The notes beneath the pieces were generated by a model. The model searched no databases. It was not told the DNA's origin and worked only from the letters and a program-made list of their open reading frames with translations. The translations under genes were made by a program, and so were the position numbers. This document shows, in pieces, positions 30,761-40,675 of a stretch of DNA of 44,052 nucleotides. Origin of the DNA: a virus. The stretch is from positions 1 to 44,052 of the IMG/VR virus record IMGVR_UViG_3300021085_000067; one strand, written 5' to 3'. Numbering within the stretch: the first letter of the stretch is position 1; every line of letters starts with the position of its first letter.

Positions 30761-31354
30761 ATGGCATCATATATAAAACCTGACGATGGTCGGCTAGTAA
30801 TTAATAGTACCTTAAATTTTGCTGATTTAGAAGCTATTGTTGATACAGAATCAGCCTTACTTGTAAAAGGTGGTGCATACATAAACAATGATTTATATAT
30901 TGGAGGTACACTAATTGCAAATGGTGATATTATCACTATTGGTAACACTGGCGGATCTTTAACTTTAAACTCTAATATTTCAAGTGATGTAATTCCAACC
31001 ACAACAAATAATTACAATTTAGGTAGCAATAATAAACAATGGGATAAAATTTACGCTAATAAAATCCTTATGACACAAATTACCTCTAACGCAGGAACAG
31101 AAGTGTCTGTAGATCATGGAGTTAGCTATATAACAAGCGCAACAAATGTTTCACCTACACTTCCAGATGGAGAATTAGGTCAACTTGTTACGATTGTGGC
31201 AACAGAAGCACTTAACAATCCTGTTACACTTAGCCCTGATAATGGCTTAGGGTATACTACTGTAACTTTTAATAACTTAGGAGATAGTATCTATTTAATG
31301 TGGACGCCTAATGGTTGGGCAATTATATCGCATTTTAGAACAAGTATAACCTAA
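30761..31354 (+). CDS. Virion/fibre-associated protein (197 aa)
   Basis: A beta-rich protein. Residues about 35-62 (GGAYINNDLYIGGTLIANGDI) and YNLGSNNKQWDKIYAN near 85-100 match the LG-x-W-x-x-(I/L)Y element found in many marine phage fibre proteins and repeated in the gene at 40676. The C-terminal third (GELGQLVTIVATEAL, YLMWTPNGWAIISHF) looks like a compact beta domain common at the end of phage structural proteins. Exact place in the virion is unknown. It is first of three closely packed genes. Confidence 0.6.
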   Translation: MASYIKPDDGRLVINSTLNFADLEAIVDTESALLVKGGAYINNDLYIGGTLIANGDIITIGNTGGSLTLNSNISSDVIPTTTNNYNLGSNNKQWDKIYANKILMTQITSNAGTEVSVDHGVSYITSATNVSPTLPDGELGQLVTIVATEALNNPVTLSPDNGLGYTTVTFNNLGDSIYLMWTPNGWAIISHFRTSIT

Positions 31355-31365
31355 GGGGACTAAAG

Positions 31366-34300
31366 TTGGCAATTAATATAAACCATAGTATTGGTAAATT
31401 AGCTTCTGATGCAGAGCTAGTTTTAGATGCTGGCACTAACAATAATATAGATGTTTCTGCTAAAATTGTTAAAAATGCACAGGATCCTATAGACCCACAA
31501 GACCTCGTCACAAAAATCTATTTAGAATCTGTAATAGGAGCAGCAACAGGACAAGCAAACCTTTTGCTAGGAACTCCTCCAGATGGATCTTTTGATGATG
31601 GGGCATATCAAGATTTCAGAGACGACCAAACACTTACAGAAGCAATTGACGATCTTAATGAAGTAATTGAAAATGTAAGAAATAATACATTTGTGAGAAA
31701 TGTAGATTTCACTTCAGATATTTTAGTAGGTGGTGCTGGATTAACTTCTACACTTACAATTACATCAGAAGGAAATGCAAATAGATATACCATTGATTGG
31801 GGAGACGGATCAGTAACAAATTCCACTACAGACTCTACCCCTACCCACACCTATGCTGATAATGTAGGTAGTCCCTTTGATGTACACGTGACAGCTTTCA
31901 ATAATCTTGGTATAGGAAGTGGTAGCCAATCAGTAAAATTAAGAGAAAATTATATTACAATCTTTACAGCAGATCCATCAGTAAGTTTTGCTGCATACGA
32001 CTCTCCAACTGGCGGCAATGCAATCACTTTTTGGGATGATGGCGATACTGTATACTTTGAAAATACAACTTCAAATACAACCGGCGCTACAATACAATAT
32101 ACATGGACTTGGGGAGATGGTTCTAGTGACAACGTAATTACAGATGATATTGATGCAGGTGGTGCAGCGGGTGCAAGAATACCGCATACGTTTGCATTAA
32201 GTCCAAAACAAGAAGTATCTAGACAAGTTAGCTTAACATTGGATGTACATAGTACAAGTACTCCTGGACTTATTCCTATTGATGATGATGCAAGTTATAA
32301 AATTTATGATACTCATACTCCAGATACATCTAGTGATATTGTTACTGGTATTAACGAACAGTCAAATAATGGACTAACTGTAACATTTACAAATAATACA
32401 GAAAATACAATTGGTAACCATTCTCAATACGGTATAACGTATAGATGGGATTTTGGAGACGGAACAATACAAACTGTAAATGCAGGCACTAATCAACCTG
32501 GCGACACTGGACAAACAATTACACACAAGTATACTTTGCCAGGAAATAATACAGGAACTGATTTTACAGGAAACTTGCAAGTAATTAGCAATCACACAAA
32601 TAGTCCATTTACTAGTAGCAACTTTATAATACATGTTGAACCAGATGTAAGAGCAAACATAAATGGTAGTGCAGATAGCGTGTCAGATCGTAATGGAGAT
32701 AACCAATATGATATATATGATGGTGTTGATTATAATGGGGTAAATCGTGCATTAGCAACAGTTAACAACACAACACAACATGGTGATACATTTGATTGGG
32801 ATTGGAATGATGGTAGTGTAAATGATACAACAACAGATTTAAGTAGTGTGTCGCATGATTTCACAGGTGTTGGAGCAGGTAATTATCAACTTGTTATGAC
32901 TGCAACTGGCACTCCAGACATTACACAGCAAACAGACACAGATAATTTAACATTTGAAGTAAGAGCTGTACCTGTTGCTCCTACTGGTTTAAGCACAAAA
33001 AATATAACACTAACTGATCCTCATCAAGGTATAAATCCAAAATTAACATCTGGGTTTACAGATAATAGTGATACTAGTCCATTAAGTGCAGGCGATAGCC
33101 TAGAAACAAATACTGCAAGACGTTATACTAACGGTACATTAGATACAAGTATAGCTCAAAATGCATACAATGGGTTAAGCGGAACAGTAACAGCAATAGT
33201 AAATGGTGTAGCTGATGGTAGTCAATCATTTACAACAGCATTAAGCGAAAATGGCACATTTGATAGTCTTGTAATTACAGATCAGAGAGATGCAAATGAT
33301 AGTATCAGTAGTAGTACGTATCCTACAGGTTTCTATCAAACATTTGACTCTAAAATTACAAAGCCATTTAGTGAATACCCAACTGGTGTTAATGACCAGC
33401 GTATAGAACACAGTGAAACAGGTAATACAAACTATGTAACAGTAGTATGTGATGATCTAACAAATGTACCAGATAATGATATAACAGGTGCATCTATTGT
33501 AGAAAATAATGCAGGAAATTATAGATATATATCAGGTATTCCTTATTATAACTCAGGTAGTCCTAGTTTAACACTTAGCGGTGTAAGTGTAAGTAATTGG
33601 ATAGGACAAGCATATAGAGATACAAACAATGTATTTGAAATTAGCAATGGTAACAATTTAGAAGGTACTTCTGGAGCAACAATTAGTACGCAATATAAAA
33701 CTTATACTGATCTAGAAGACGTGGCTTATTTGACTAATGGCATCCCTAATACAAATACATTAAATTATACATTTGCTGATCAAACTATTGATATAACAAA
33801 TTCCAATATAGCGGCTGTAGAAACTCTTAAAGTTAGAACGTTTAATGTAAATGGAACAGGAAACTATAAAGAACTTCAAGAAAAAATACAAGTACATACT
33901 TCTAATCCTTTTGGTATTATAGAAAATAGTATACCTGTAGATGATAGTTTGGGAGATGGAAGTTTAACAAATGATGCATTTAGAATAGCAGACTTTATAA
34001 ATGCTACTAGCAGTACTCCTAGTTTTGTTGGTAGTACTGATTTTACACAAAATCCATTTACTGGTGCAATTGCAGTTGCAGGCACAAATGAGGCCACTGT
34101 GCGATGGGGAACACTTTCGCATGATACAACAGATTATAGCACAGGATATCTACCAGTTGGTCCTGACAGAAGTTCAGATACTGGTACACAATATTTTACA
34201 TTTGCATTCCAAAGAAAAGTTGCAGCTAACTTTGGAATACAAATCGCATCTAACGGAATTAGTGGGATGTGGATTGCGGCACCTGGAACACAAATAGACA

Positions 34301-34575
34301 GCTCTAGTGGTTTAAATGGTTGGATCCCTTGTACAGAACAGTACGCTGGCGTTGGTGTTCCAGGAAGCAATACTGCAAATGGCGGTAATGGTATAGATGG
34401 AAGCGCATTAACTGGAAACGATGTAGTACCAACAAATACAAGTATAAACAATACATATATTATGACTTTGGGTAGTGAAAATATGAGTAATGCAACTAAT
34501 AATATAATCCTTGTGCGAATAGGATTAGAAAGTAATAAAAATATTACCACACTGGCAGTGAAGGATTTTAACTAA
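31366..34575 (+). CDS. Large PKD-repeat virion protein (TTG start)
   Basis: A 1069-residue protein. The only sensible start is TTG at 31366, seven bases after AAGGGGA. Four PKD-type beta domains are marked by the WGDGS-like motif: IDWGDGSVTN (about 142), WTWGDGSSDN (about 247), WDFGDGTIQT (about 361) and WDWNDGSVND (about 478), spaced 105-117 residues and each followed by a HTY/HKY/HDF turn. After about 545 it is a Thr/Asn/Ser-rich beta protein of unknown fold, ending in a C-terminal domain around 850-1069. PKD domains often mediate surface or polysaccharide binding, so an adhesin or fibre role is likely. Its stop overlaps the next ATG (TAATG). Confidence 0.65.
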   Translation: MAININHSIGKLASDAELVLDAGTNNNIDVSAKIVKNAQDPIDPQDLVTKIYLESVIGAATGQANLLLGTPPDGSFDDGAYQDFRDDQTLTEAIDDLNEVIENVRNNTFVRNVDFTSDILVGGAGLTSTLTITSEGNANRYTIDWGDGSVTNSTTDSTPTHTYADNVGSPFDVHVTAFNNLGIGSGSQSVKLRENYITIFTADPSVSFAAYDSPTGGNAITFWDDGDTVYFENTTSNTTGATIQYTWTWGDGSSDNVITDDIDAGGAAGARIPHTFALSPKQEVSRQVSLTLDVHSTSTPGLIPIDDDASYKIYDTHTPDTSSDIVTGINEQSNNGLTVTFTNNTENTIGNHSQYGITYRWDFGDGTIQTVNAGTNQPGDTGQTITHKYTLPGNNTGTDFTGNLQVISNHTNSPFTSSNFIIHVEPDVRANINGSADSVSDRNGDNQYDIYDGVDYNGVNRALATVNNTTQHGDTFDWDWNDGSVNDTTTDLSSVSHDFTGVGAGNYQLVMTATGTPDITQQTDTDNLTFEVRAVPVAPTGLSTKNITLTDPHQGINPKLTSGFTDNSDTSPLSAGDSLETNTARRYTNGTLDTSIAQNAYNGLSGTVTAIVNGVADGSQSFTTALSENGTFDSLVITDQRDANDSISSSTYPTGFYQTFDSKITKPFSEYPTGVNDQRIEHSETGNTNYVTVVCDDLTNVPDNDITGASIVENNAGNYRYISGIPYYNSGSPSLTLSGVSVSNWIGQAYRDTNNVFEISNGNNLEGTSGATISTQYKTYTDLEDVAYLTNGIPNTNTLNYTFADQTIDITNSNIAAVETLKVRTFNVNGTGNYKELQEKIQVHTSNPFGIIENSIPVDDSLGDGSLTNDAFRIADFINATSSTPSFVGSTDFTQNPFTGAIAVAGTNEATVRWGTLSHDTTDYSTGYLPVGPDRSSDTGTQYFTFAFQRKVAANFGIQIASNGISGMWIAAPGTQIDSSSGLNGWIPCTEQYAGVGVPGSNTANGGNGIDGSALTGNDVVPTNTSINNTYIMTLGSENMSNATNNIILVRIGLESNKNITTLAVKDFN

Positions 34576-35822
34576 TGGCTATCACTGACTCACAAAAGGT
34601 AGATTACTTATTTAAGAAAGTTGGATATGGTGTTACTAAGACTGATACTAATGCCAACAAATTAGCACCTAATGAAAGTATTGCAAGTCCGCTTTTATTA
34701 CGTGGTGATAAAGTTTGGGCAGAGGCTGCTGAAATCCCATCAGTAAAGCCATCATCAGACACAAGTGTAGTTAAATTATATACTACAGTGGAGTGTAGTC
34801 CTGATATTACAGCAACACAAAATAGAACTTGGAAAACAAGTATTACAGATTGGATCCCACCTGAATTTGGATCGACATATCTAGTAAGTATTTTTATACA
34901 TGATAGTAATGATCCTGCAGGTGCAGATATTATATCAAACAAAGTATTCGTAACTGGTACTAATAACGAGGACGAATGGTTCTTTGATTATCAATCTGGT
35001 GTATTAAACTTTATTGGAGAAAATTTACCAAACGGAAAATCTTTTACAGGTAAAAGCGTTTACATAAGCGGCGCAACATATGATGGCAGATTTGGTGTTG
35101 GTGATGCAAATGTAACTCAACAGATTAGTACAGATTTAACACAAGAGATTGCAAACAGGCAAGCAGCAGATACAAATCTTCAAACCCAAATTGATTTTAT
35201 CACTACTAACACAGATCCAGCCGCACTTGATTCTCTTACTGAAATCGTAACTGCATTTCAAGATGCGGATAGTGCAGCACAAATTGCAAGTACTGCTGAT
35301 TTAGCAACATTAGAAGCTACGTTAAGAAGTGATTTAGCGTTACCAGTAGCAACAGTCTTTCCAGCAGAAACTTTTATTGCAGATGGAACACAAACTTCTT
35401 TTACTTTAAGCAATACACCAGCAGGCGGCGAATATATAGATGTTTACATAAACGATGTTTTGCAGCGTCCTGATATTTTTAGTATAACAAATAATGTTTT
35501 AACATTTACTCTAACTCCAGATAATGGAACAGATGTATATGTAAAATACAGATATGCAGATTATGCTACTAATCAATCTATACCAAACAATAGTATTACA
35601 AATGCTCATATAAGTTTTGTTTACAACAGTACCCAATATACAGGAGATGCTACAACTACAGACTATTCAGTGCCTCTGGGCCACACTGTGCATAGTGTTT
35701 TGGTGATTGTCAATGGCTTAATTTTGCCCCCTACAGATTATAGTATAAGTGGTACGACACTTACTATAACAAATGCTCCTGCAACAAACGCAGTAGTAGA
35801 TTTTAGATATCTTCCAATCTAA
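34575..35822 (+). CDS. Fibre-type virion protein (415 aa)
   Basis: Residues 1-180 form a beta-rich head (RGDKVWAEAAEIP, DEWFFDYQSGVLNFIGENLP, YISGATYDGRFG). Residues about 185-260 are a helical stalk with DPAALDSLTEIVTAFQDADS, the same element repeated several times in the next gene. Then two small beta modules follow (FIADGTQTSFTLSN and YTGDATTTDYSVPLGH), each with a phrase like YINDVLQRP or VIVNGLILPPTDYS, typical of phage tip or fibre-end modules. It is coupled to the PKD protein by overlap and probably belongs to the same fibre. Confidence 0.62.
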   Translation: MAITDSQKVDYLFKKVGYGVTKTDTNANKLAPNESIASPLLLRGDKVWAEAAEIPSVKPSSDTSVVKLYTTVECSPDITATQNRTWKTSITDWIPPEFGSTYLVSIFIHDSNDPAGADIISNKVFVTGTNNEDEWFFDYQSGVLNFIGENLPNGKSFTGKSVYISGATYDGRFGVGDANVTQQISTDLTQEIANRQAADTNLQTQIDFITTNTDPAALDSLTEIVTAFQDADSAAQIASTADLATLEATLRSDLALPVATVFPAETFIADGTQTSFTLSNTPAGGEYIDVYINDVLQRPDIFSITNNVLTFTLTPDNGTDVYVKYRYADYATNQSIPNNSITNAHISFVYNSTQYTGDATTTDYSVPLGHTVHSVLVIVNGLILPPTDYSISGTTLTITNAPATNAVVDFRYLPI

Positions 35823-35869
35823 ATTTTCAACTTTATAATTATCATACCTTATAATTGCTAGACCAACAC

Positions 35870-35916
35870 TATAAATACCATTGCATTTATTCTACGAGTA
35901 ATTGTCGAGTAAGTGC
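35870..35916 (+). promoter_or_regulatory. T4-type late promoter with 34-nt 5'-terminal hairpin
   Basis: Perfect TATAAATA at 35870-35877; T4 spacing predicts the start at 35883. Exactly 35883-35916 folds as one stem of 14 pairs (three G-U), one mismatch and a GTAA tetraloop of the GNRA class. Confidence 0.75.
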
Positions 35917-35972
35917 ATGGTATATAATAGATTATATACTTCTCACAAATATATTTGAATGGAGAATTCTTA

Positions 35973-38900
35973 ATGGCTTTTAGACAGATTAAGAGTCCAG
36001 CGTTGGCTAACCAAGCGGTTATCAACACAAAACTAGATGTTACTTCGGTTTCCGGCCAAACGGCAAGTAATACTCTAGCGGGCTTAGACACTCTACTAAT
36101 TCATAGTAATGCACAAAGTGCGCTACGTAAAGTAACAGCTTCAGATCTTATTGGTTCTTTTGATACTGATGATTTAGCTGAAGGTACAAACCTTTATTTT
36201 ACAGATGCAAGAGCACAAGCGGCAGTTGCGGCAGATATTGCAGCAGCAGTAGCGGCAGAGGAAACTCGTGCATTGGCGGCAGAATTAGTTTTAACAAACA
36301 ACTTAGCAGCGGAAGTAACACGTGCAACAGGAGCAGAAGGTACTTTAACTACAAACCTTGCTACTGAAGTAAGTGACCGTACAGCGGCAGATACTGCCTT
36401 AGATACGGCATATAAAGCGGCAGATAGTAACTTACAAGGACAGATTGACAACATCGTTTCAAACACAGATGCAGCTGCACTTGACTCACTAAGTGAAATC
36501 GTAACTGCATTTCAATCTGCAGACTCAGTATTTACTGCTGGTATAGCAGCAAACGCAACAGCTATCTCAAATGAGGTAACACGTGCAACAGGTGCAGAAG
36601 GCGTAAATGCTACAGCAATTGCAAACGAAATTACTCGTGCGCAAGGTGTTGAAGCAGTAAATGCAGCAGCAGTAGTTTCCGAAGCGGCAACAAGACTAGC
36701 GGCAGACAATGCTCTTGATTTAAGAGTAACTGCAAATGAAGGTGATATCACTACACTAACAAGTGGACTAGCGGCAGAAATTGCAGCTACAGATGGTGAA
36801 ATTTCAACTTTAACTACAGACTTAGCAGCAGAAGTAACACGTGCAACAGGAGCTGAACAAGCGAATGCAACATCAATTCAATCTGAAGTTACAGCACGTA
36901 CAGCAGCTGATTTAGCAGTTCGTGCAGATTTTGCAACAGCAGATACGGCAGTAACAACTGCAATGGAAGCATATGCAGATCAAGCAGAAGCAGATGCAAT
37001 TACAACAGCAAATGCATACACAGATCAAGAAATTACAGATGTTGAAGAAGCGGCAAATAACTATACTGATGATGAAATTGAAGCTCACGTAGGTGATCTT
37101 ACAGTGGATGGTACAAGTGGTAACACAGTTACAGACCGTATTGCAACAGCAAAAGCAGAAGCAATTGCGGCGGCAGCAGCAGATACTGATGCAGATGTAC
37201 TTGTTGAAAAAACACGTGCTGAAGCAGCAGAGCTAGTTTTAACAACTGACCTAGCAACTGAAACAAGTAGAATTGATAACATCATTTCAAACACAGATGC
37301 AGCGGCACTAGACTCGTTAACAGAAATTGTAGCGGCATTCCAAGCAGCTGACTCAAATTTCCAAGCATTGATTAACTCTAATACTTCAGCTATTACAGCA
37401 GAAGCAACAACTAGAGCATCAGCAGATCTAACACTACAAGGTAACATTGATAGTGAAGCATCTACACGTGCAACAGCGGATACTACATTACAAGGCAATA
37501 TCGATGCAGAAGCGGCAACACGTGCAGCAGACGATAATGCAGTTGAAGCGGCAGCGGCGGCAGACGCTACTACTAAAGCAGACGCGGCACAGGCGGCAGC
37601 AATTGCACACGCTGATACAGAAGACGCACTATTAATTGGTGATGCAACTGTAGACGGATCATCAGGCAATACACTAAAAGATCGTATTGAAGATGGTGAT
37701 GCGGCAGTAACAACAGCATTTACAAATGCTGACACTGCAATCACAACTGCATTTACAGCGGCTGACACAGCTCTACAACTTCAAATCACTGCACATGACG
37801 GTGAAATTGATCAAAACGTACTTGATATTGCAACAAATGCAGGTGCTATTGCTCAAGAAGTAACAGATCGTACAAATGCTGACAATACGCTACAAGCAAA
37901 TATTGATACAGAAGAAGCTGACAGAATTGCAGCGGACACAGTATTAACAAATGGTCTTGCGGCAGAAGTAACACGTGCAACAGCGGCAGAAGATGCTAAT
38001 ACATTAGCTATTTCAAATGAGGTAACACGTGCAACTGGTATCGAAGCTGGCTTACGTACAGATGTAGATACTAATACAGCAGGTGTTGCTACAAACGCAG
38101 CAGCAATTACAACTGAAACAGCGGCAAGACTTGCAGCTGACTTAACGTTACAAGGTAACATTGATACAGAAACAGCACGTATTGACGCTATCTTATTAAA
38201 TGCCGACGGTGCATTAGACACATTAAAAGAGATTGGTGATGCATTTGCAGCAGCAGACTCAACTTTACAAGGTCTAATTACAGCTAACGGAACACGTTTA
38301 ACAACTAACGAAGGCGACATTGATACACTGGAAACAGAAATGGATGCAGCTGAAGGTCGTTTAGATAGCTTAGAAGCAGTAGTGGCAACTGGTGGTGAAT
38401 CACTAGATACTACAGCAACAACACTAGTTGGTGCGATCAACGAAGTGCATGGTGAAGTAGATACAAATACTACAAACATTGGCACAATTGGTGATCTAGA
38501 CACAACAGCATCTAACTTAGTTGACGCAGTAAACGAAGTACATGGTGAAGTAGATACAAATCTAGCGGCAGCAACAACTGACCGTGCAGCTATCCGTACA
38601 GAATTTGGAGCGGCAGATAATGTAGTACGTGGTGAATTTGCGGCAGAAGACACTGCAATCCGTGGTGAATTTGCAGCGGCAGATACAGCTTTAGATACAT
38701 CTCTAAAAGCATATGCAGATCAAGCAGAAGCAGATGCAATTACAGCAGCGGCAACATATACAGACGCTGAAGTATTAACAGAGAAAACTCGTGCAATGGC
38801 AGCAGAACTTGTAAATGCAAATGCTATTACAGCAGAAGCTACAACTGCACGTGCAGCTGAATCAGCAAATGCAACAGGTATTGCAAACAACTTATCTGAA

Positions 38901-40523
38901 ATTACTGCAACACAAGCAGGCGCAGGTCTAAACTTAGACGGTACATTTACTGCACATACTACTTCAAACTACATTGATGCAGCATCAAACCTAAAAGCAG
39001 TTGACTTACTACTGGATGCAGCAATTAAAGCAAACGAAACTGCACTTACACAAGAAGTAACAGATCGTACAGCAGACGTTGATGCAGAAGAAACACGTGC
39101 TATAGCAGAAGAAGCAAGAATTGAAGGTCTTGTAACAGCTGAAGTTACACGTGCAACTGGTGTAGAAGCTGGTATCCAATCACAGGTTACAGCAAATGCA
39201 GCGGCAATTTTAGCAGAAGAAACTAGAGCAGAAGCTGAAGAAATACGTATTGAAGCAAAAGTCGACAATATTATTTCTAACACAGATGCAGCAGCTTTAG
39301 ACTCACTAACTGAAATCGTAAGTGCATTCCAATCAGCTGACTCAACATTAACTGGTTTAGTTACAGCTAACCAAACTGACATCGCAACTAACGCATCAGA
39401 CATTGCACAAGAGATCGTAGATCGTGCAGCGGCTGATACAAGCATTAGAACAGACTTTGCAGCAGCAGATACTACATTACAAAATAATATAGATCTAAAA
39501 ATAGCAAAAGCTGGCGATACTATGTCAGGCGACCTAGCAATGGGCGGCAACATGGTAACTGGTTTAGGTTCAGCGGCACAAGCTGGTGATGCAGTATCAA
39601 AAGCATTCCTAGATGCGGCAATTGCGGCACAAGATATTAGTGTTTATGATACAGATGATTTATCAGAAGGTTCAACTAACCTATACTTTACAGATGCAAG
39701 AGCATTAAATGCAATTAACACAGGTGCATATACATTCCCAGGTGCTTCAGGTAACGAAGGTCAAGCATTACGCTTTGACGCAGACGGTGACCTTGTAGTA
39801 GGTAATGTTGCTTCAGAAGTTCTACAATTAGATGACGTAAACAGCTCATCATATACTAATAAAGCTGGTTATGTTCTAAGTGTAGACGAAGATGAAGGTG
39901 GAATGACATTGGTCGATCCATCAGAACTAGCATTTGCAACTCCACACCGCCAAGTAATTGATGGTGATGGTTCACAAACAACATTCTCACTTAACTTCTA
40001 CTCAACAGTAGATGATGCGATGGTGTTTGTGGGTGGTGTTATCCAGGATCCAAGTACACACTATACACTTAATGGTTCAGGACAGCAAATTACATTCAAC
40101 AGTGCAATTCCAGTAGGAACACAGGCAGTTGTAATTTCTCACCAAATTGTAAACGTACCATTCATTGCAGCAGCTTCTGTAACAAAAGATAAGTTTGCGG
40201 CAGATGTAAAAGCATACATCCAGCAAGCATCAGTTACAGCATCTACAACTGGCGACACAGTTGATACATTTGACGGAACAAAATATCGTTCAGCTAAGTA
40301 TATCATTCAAGTAGATGATAACGGTGAATATGAAACACGTGAAGCATTAGTAGTACACGATGGTACAAACGCATACATCACAGAATATGCACTTGTTTAT
40401 ACAGGTTCAGATTTAATTGGTGATGCTAGTGTTACAATGAACGGCAATAATGTAGAACTAATTTACACATGCTCTTCAGGTACTGCAACAGTAAAAGTTA
40501 TCTCAACATACATTGATGTGTAA
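35973..40523 (+). CDS. Giant alanine-rich tail fibre protein (1516 aa)
   Basis: The start is ATG 35973 behind GGAG. Between an N-terminal module (TDDLAEGTNLYFTDARA at about 64-80) and a matching C-terminal one (DTDDLSEGSTNLYFTDARA at about 1226) lie over 1,100 residues of Ala/Thr/Asp/Glu-rich, probably trimeric coiled-coil stalk. It is built from short units (AAEVTRATGAE, RTAADTALDTA). The 25-30-residue element DNI(V/I)SNTDAAALDSL(S/T)EIV occurs at about 36450, 37270 and 39270. The last 200 residues contain FSLNFYSTVDDAMVFVGGVIQDPS, a beta tip module. Marine T4-like phages often have such large host-range fibres. Opposite-strand frames here are codon-bias shadows. Confidence 0.78.
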   Translation: MAFRQIKSPALANQAVINTKLDVTSVSGQTASNTLAGLDTLLIHSNAQSALRKVTASDLIGSFDTDDLAEGTNLYFTDARAQAAVAADIAAAVAAEETRALAAELVLTNNLAAEVTRATGAEGTLTTNLATEVSDRTAADTALDTAYKAADSNLQGQIDNIVSNTDAAALDSLSEIVTAFQSADSVFTAGIAANATAISNEVTRATGAEGVNATAIANEITRAQGVEAVNAAAVVSEAATRLAADNALDLRVTANEGDITTLTSGLAAEIAATDGEISTLTTDLAAEVTRATGAEQANATSIQSEVTARTAADLAVRADFATADTAVTTAMEAYADQAEADAITTANAYTDQEITDVEEAANNYTDDEIEAHVGDLTVDGTSGNTVTDRIATAKAEAIAAAAADTDADVLVEKTRAEAAELVLTTDLATETSRIDNIISNTDAAALDSLTEIVAAFQAADSNFQALINSNTSAITAEATTRASADLTLQGNIDSEASTRATADTTLQGNIDAEAATRAADDNAVEAAAAADATTKADAAQAAAIAHADTEDALLIGDATVDGSSGNTLKDRIEDGDAAVTTAFTNADTAITTAFTAADTALQLQITAHDGEIDQNVLDIATNAGAIAQEVTDRTNADNTLQANIDTEEADRIAADTVLTNGLAAEVTRATAAEDANTLAISNEVTRATGIEAGLRTDVDTNTAGVATNAAAITTETAARLAADLTLQGNIDTETARIDAILLNADGALDTLKEIGDAFAAADSTLQGLITANGTRLTTNEGDIDTLETEMDAAEGRLDSLEAVVATGGESLDTTATTLVGAINEVHGEVDTNTTNIGTIGDLDTTASNLVDAVNEVHGEVDTNLAAATTDRAAIRTEFGAADNVVRGEFAAEDTAIRGEFAAADTALDTSLKAYADQAEADAITAAATYTDAEVLTEKTRAMAAELVNANAITAEATTARAAESANATGIANNLSEITATQAGAGLNLDGTFTAHTTSNYIDAASNLKAVDLLLDAAIKANETALTQEVTDRTADVDAEETRAIAEEARIEGLVTAEVTRATGVEAGIQSQVTANAAAILAEETRAEAEEIRIEAKVDNIISNTDAAALDSLTEIVSAFQSADSTLTGLVTANQTDIATNASDIAQEIVDRAAADTSIRTDFAAADTTLQNNIDLKIAKAGDTMSGDLAMGGNMVTGLGSAAQAGDAVSKAFLDAAIAAQDISVYDTDDLSEGSTNLYFTDARALNAINTGAYTFPGASGNEGQALRFDADGDLVVGNVASEVLQLDDVNSSSYTNKAGYVLSVDEDEGGMTLVDPSELAFATPHRQVIDGDGSQTTFSLNFYSTVDDAMVFVGGVIQDPSTHYTLNGSGQQITFNSAIPVGTQAVVISHQIVNVPFIAAASVTKDKFAADVKAYIQQASVTASTTGDTVDTFDGTKYRSAKYIIQVDDNGEYETREALVVHDGTNAYITEYALVYTGSDLIGDASVTMNGNNVELIYTCSSGTATVKVISTYIDV

Positions 40524-40539
40524 GAGTTAATTCAATAAA

Positions 40540-40568
40540 GTTGGGTGCAACATTCAGTTGCACTCAAC
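40540..40568 (+). other. Strong stem-loop after giant fibre gene
   Basis: Eleven-bp stem GTTGGGTGCAA/TTGCACTCAAC with one G-U pair and a seven-base loop. No T run follows, so it may protect the 3' end rather than terminate. Confidence 0.6.
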
Positions 40569-40615
40569 TACACTAAAATTTTCAATATAAAAGTAGTTAA
40601 TACTACATATGTTGA

Positions 40616-40645
40616 AATAAATATTATAGTTGCTCAATGCAACTA
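40616..40645 (+). promoter_or_regulatory. Late-promoter-like AATAAATA with 5'-terminal hairpin
   Basis: AATAAATA at 40616-40623 (7/8). Predicted start 40629 lies inside a perfect stem TAGTTGC/GCAACTA (40627-40645, loop TCAAT). Next comes TTTCGCGAAAAGG, where the ribosome site abuts a small palindrome. Confidence 0.62.
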
Positions 40646-40675
40646 AAACTCTTTCGCGAAAAGGATTTTTAAAAA

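Noticed and set aside
35955-35972. Upstream in-frame extension of the giant fibre (six codons)
   Set aside because: The GGAG ribosome site at 35961-35964 is correctly spaced for ATG 35973, not for the earlier codon.
37085-38653. Two long opposite-strand frames under the giant fibre gene
   Set aside because: They are composed of Ala/Ser/Val/Thr from reversed GCN/ACN codons, with no start signals; the plus-strand fibre is clearly the real gene.
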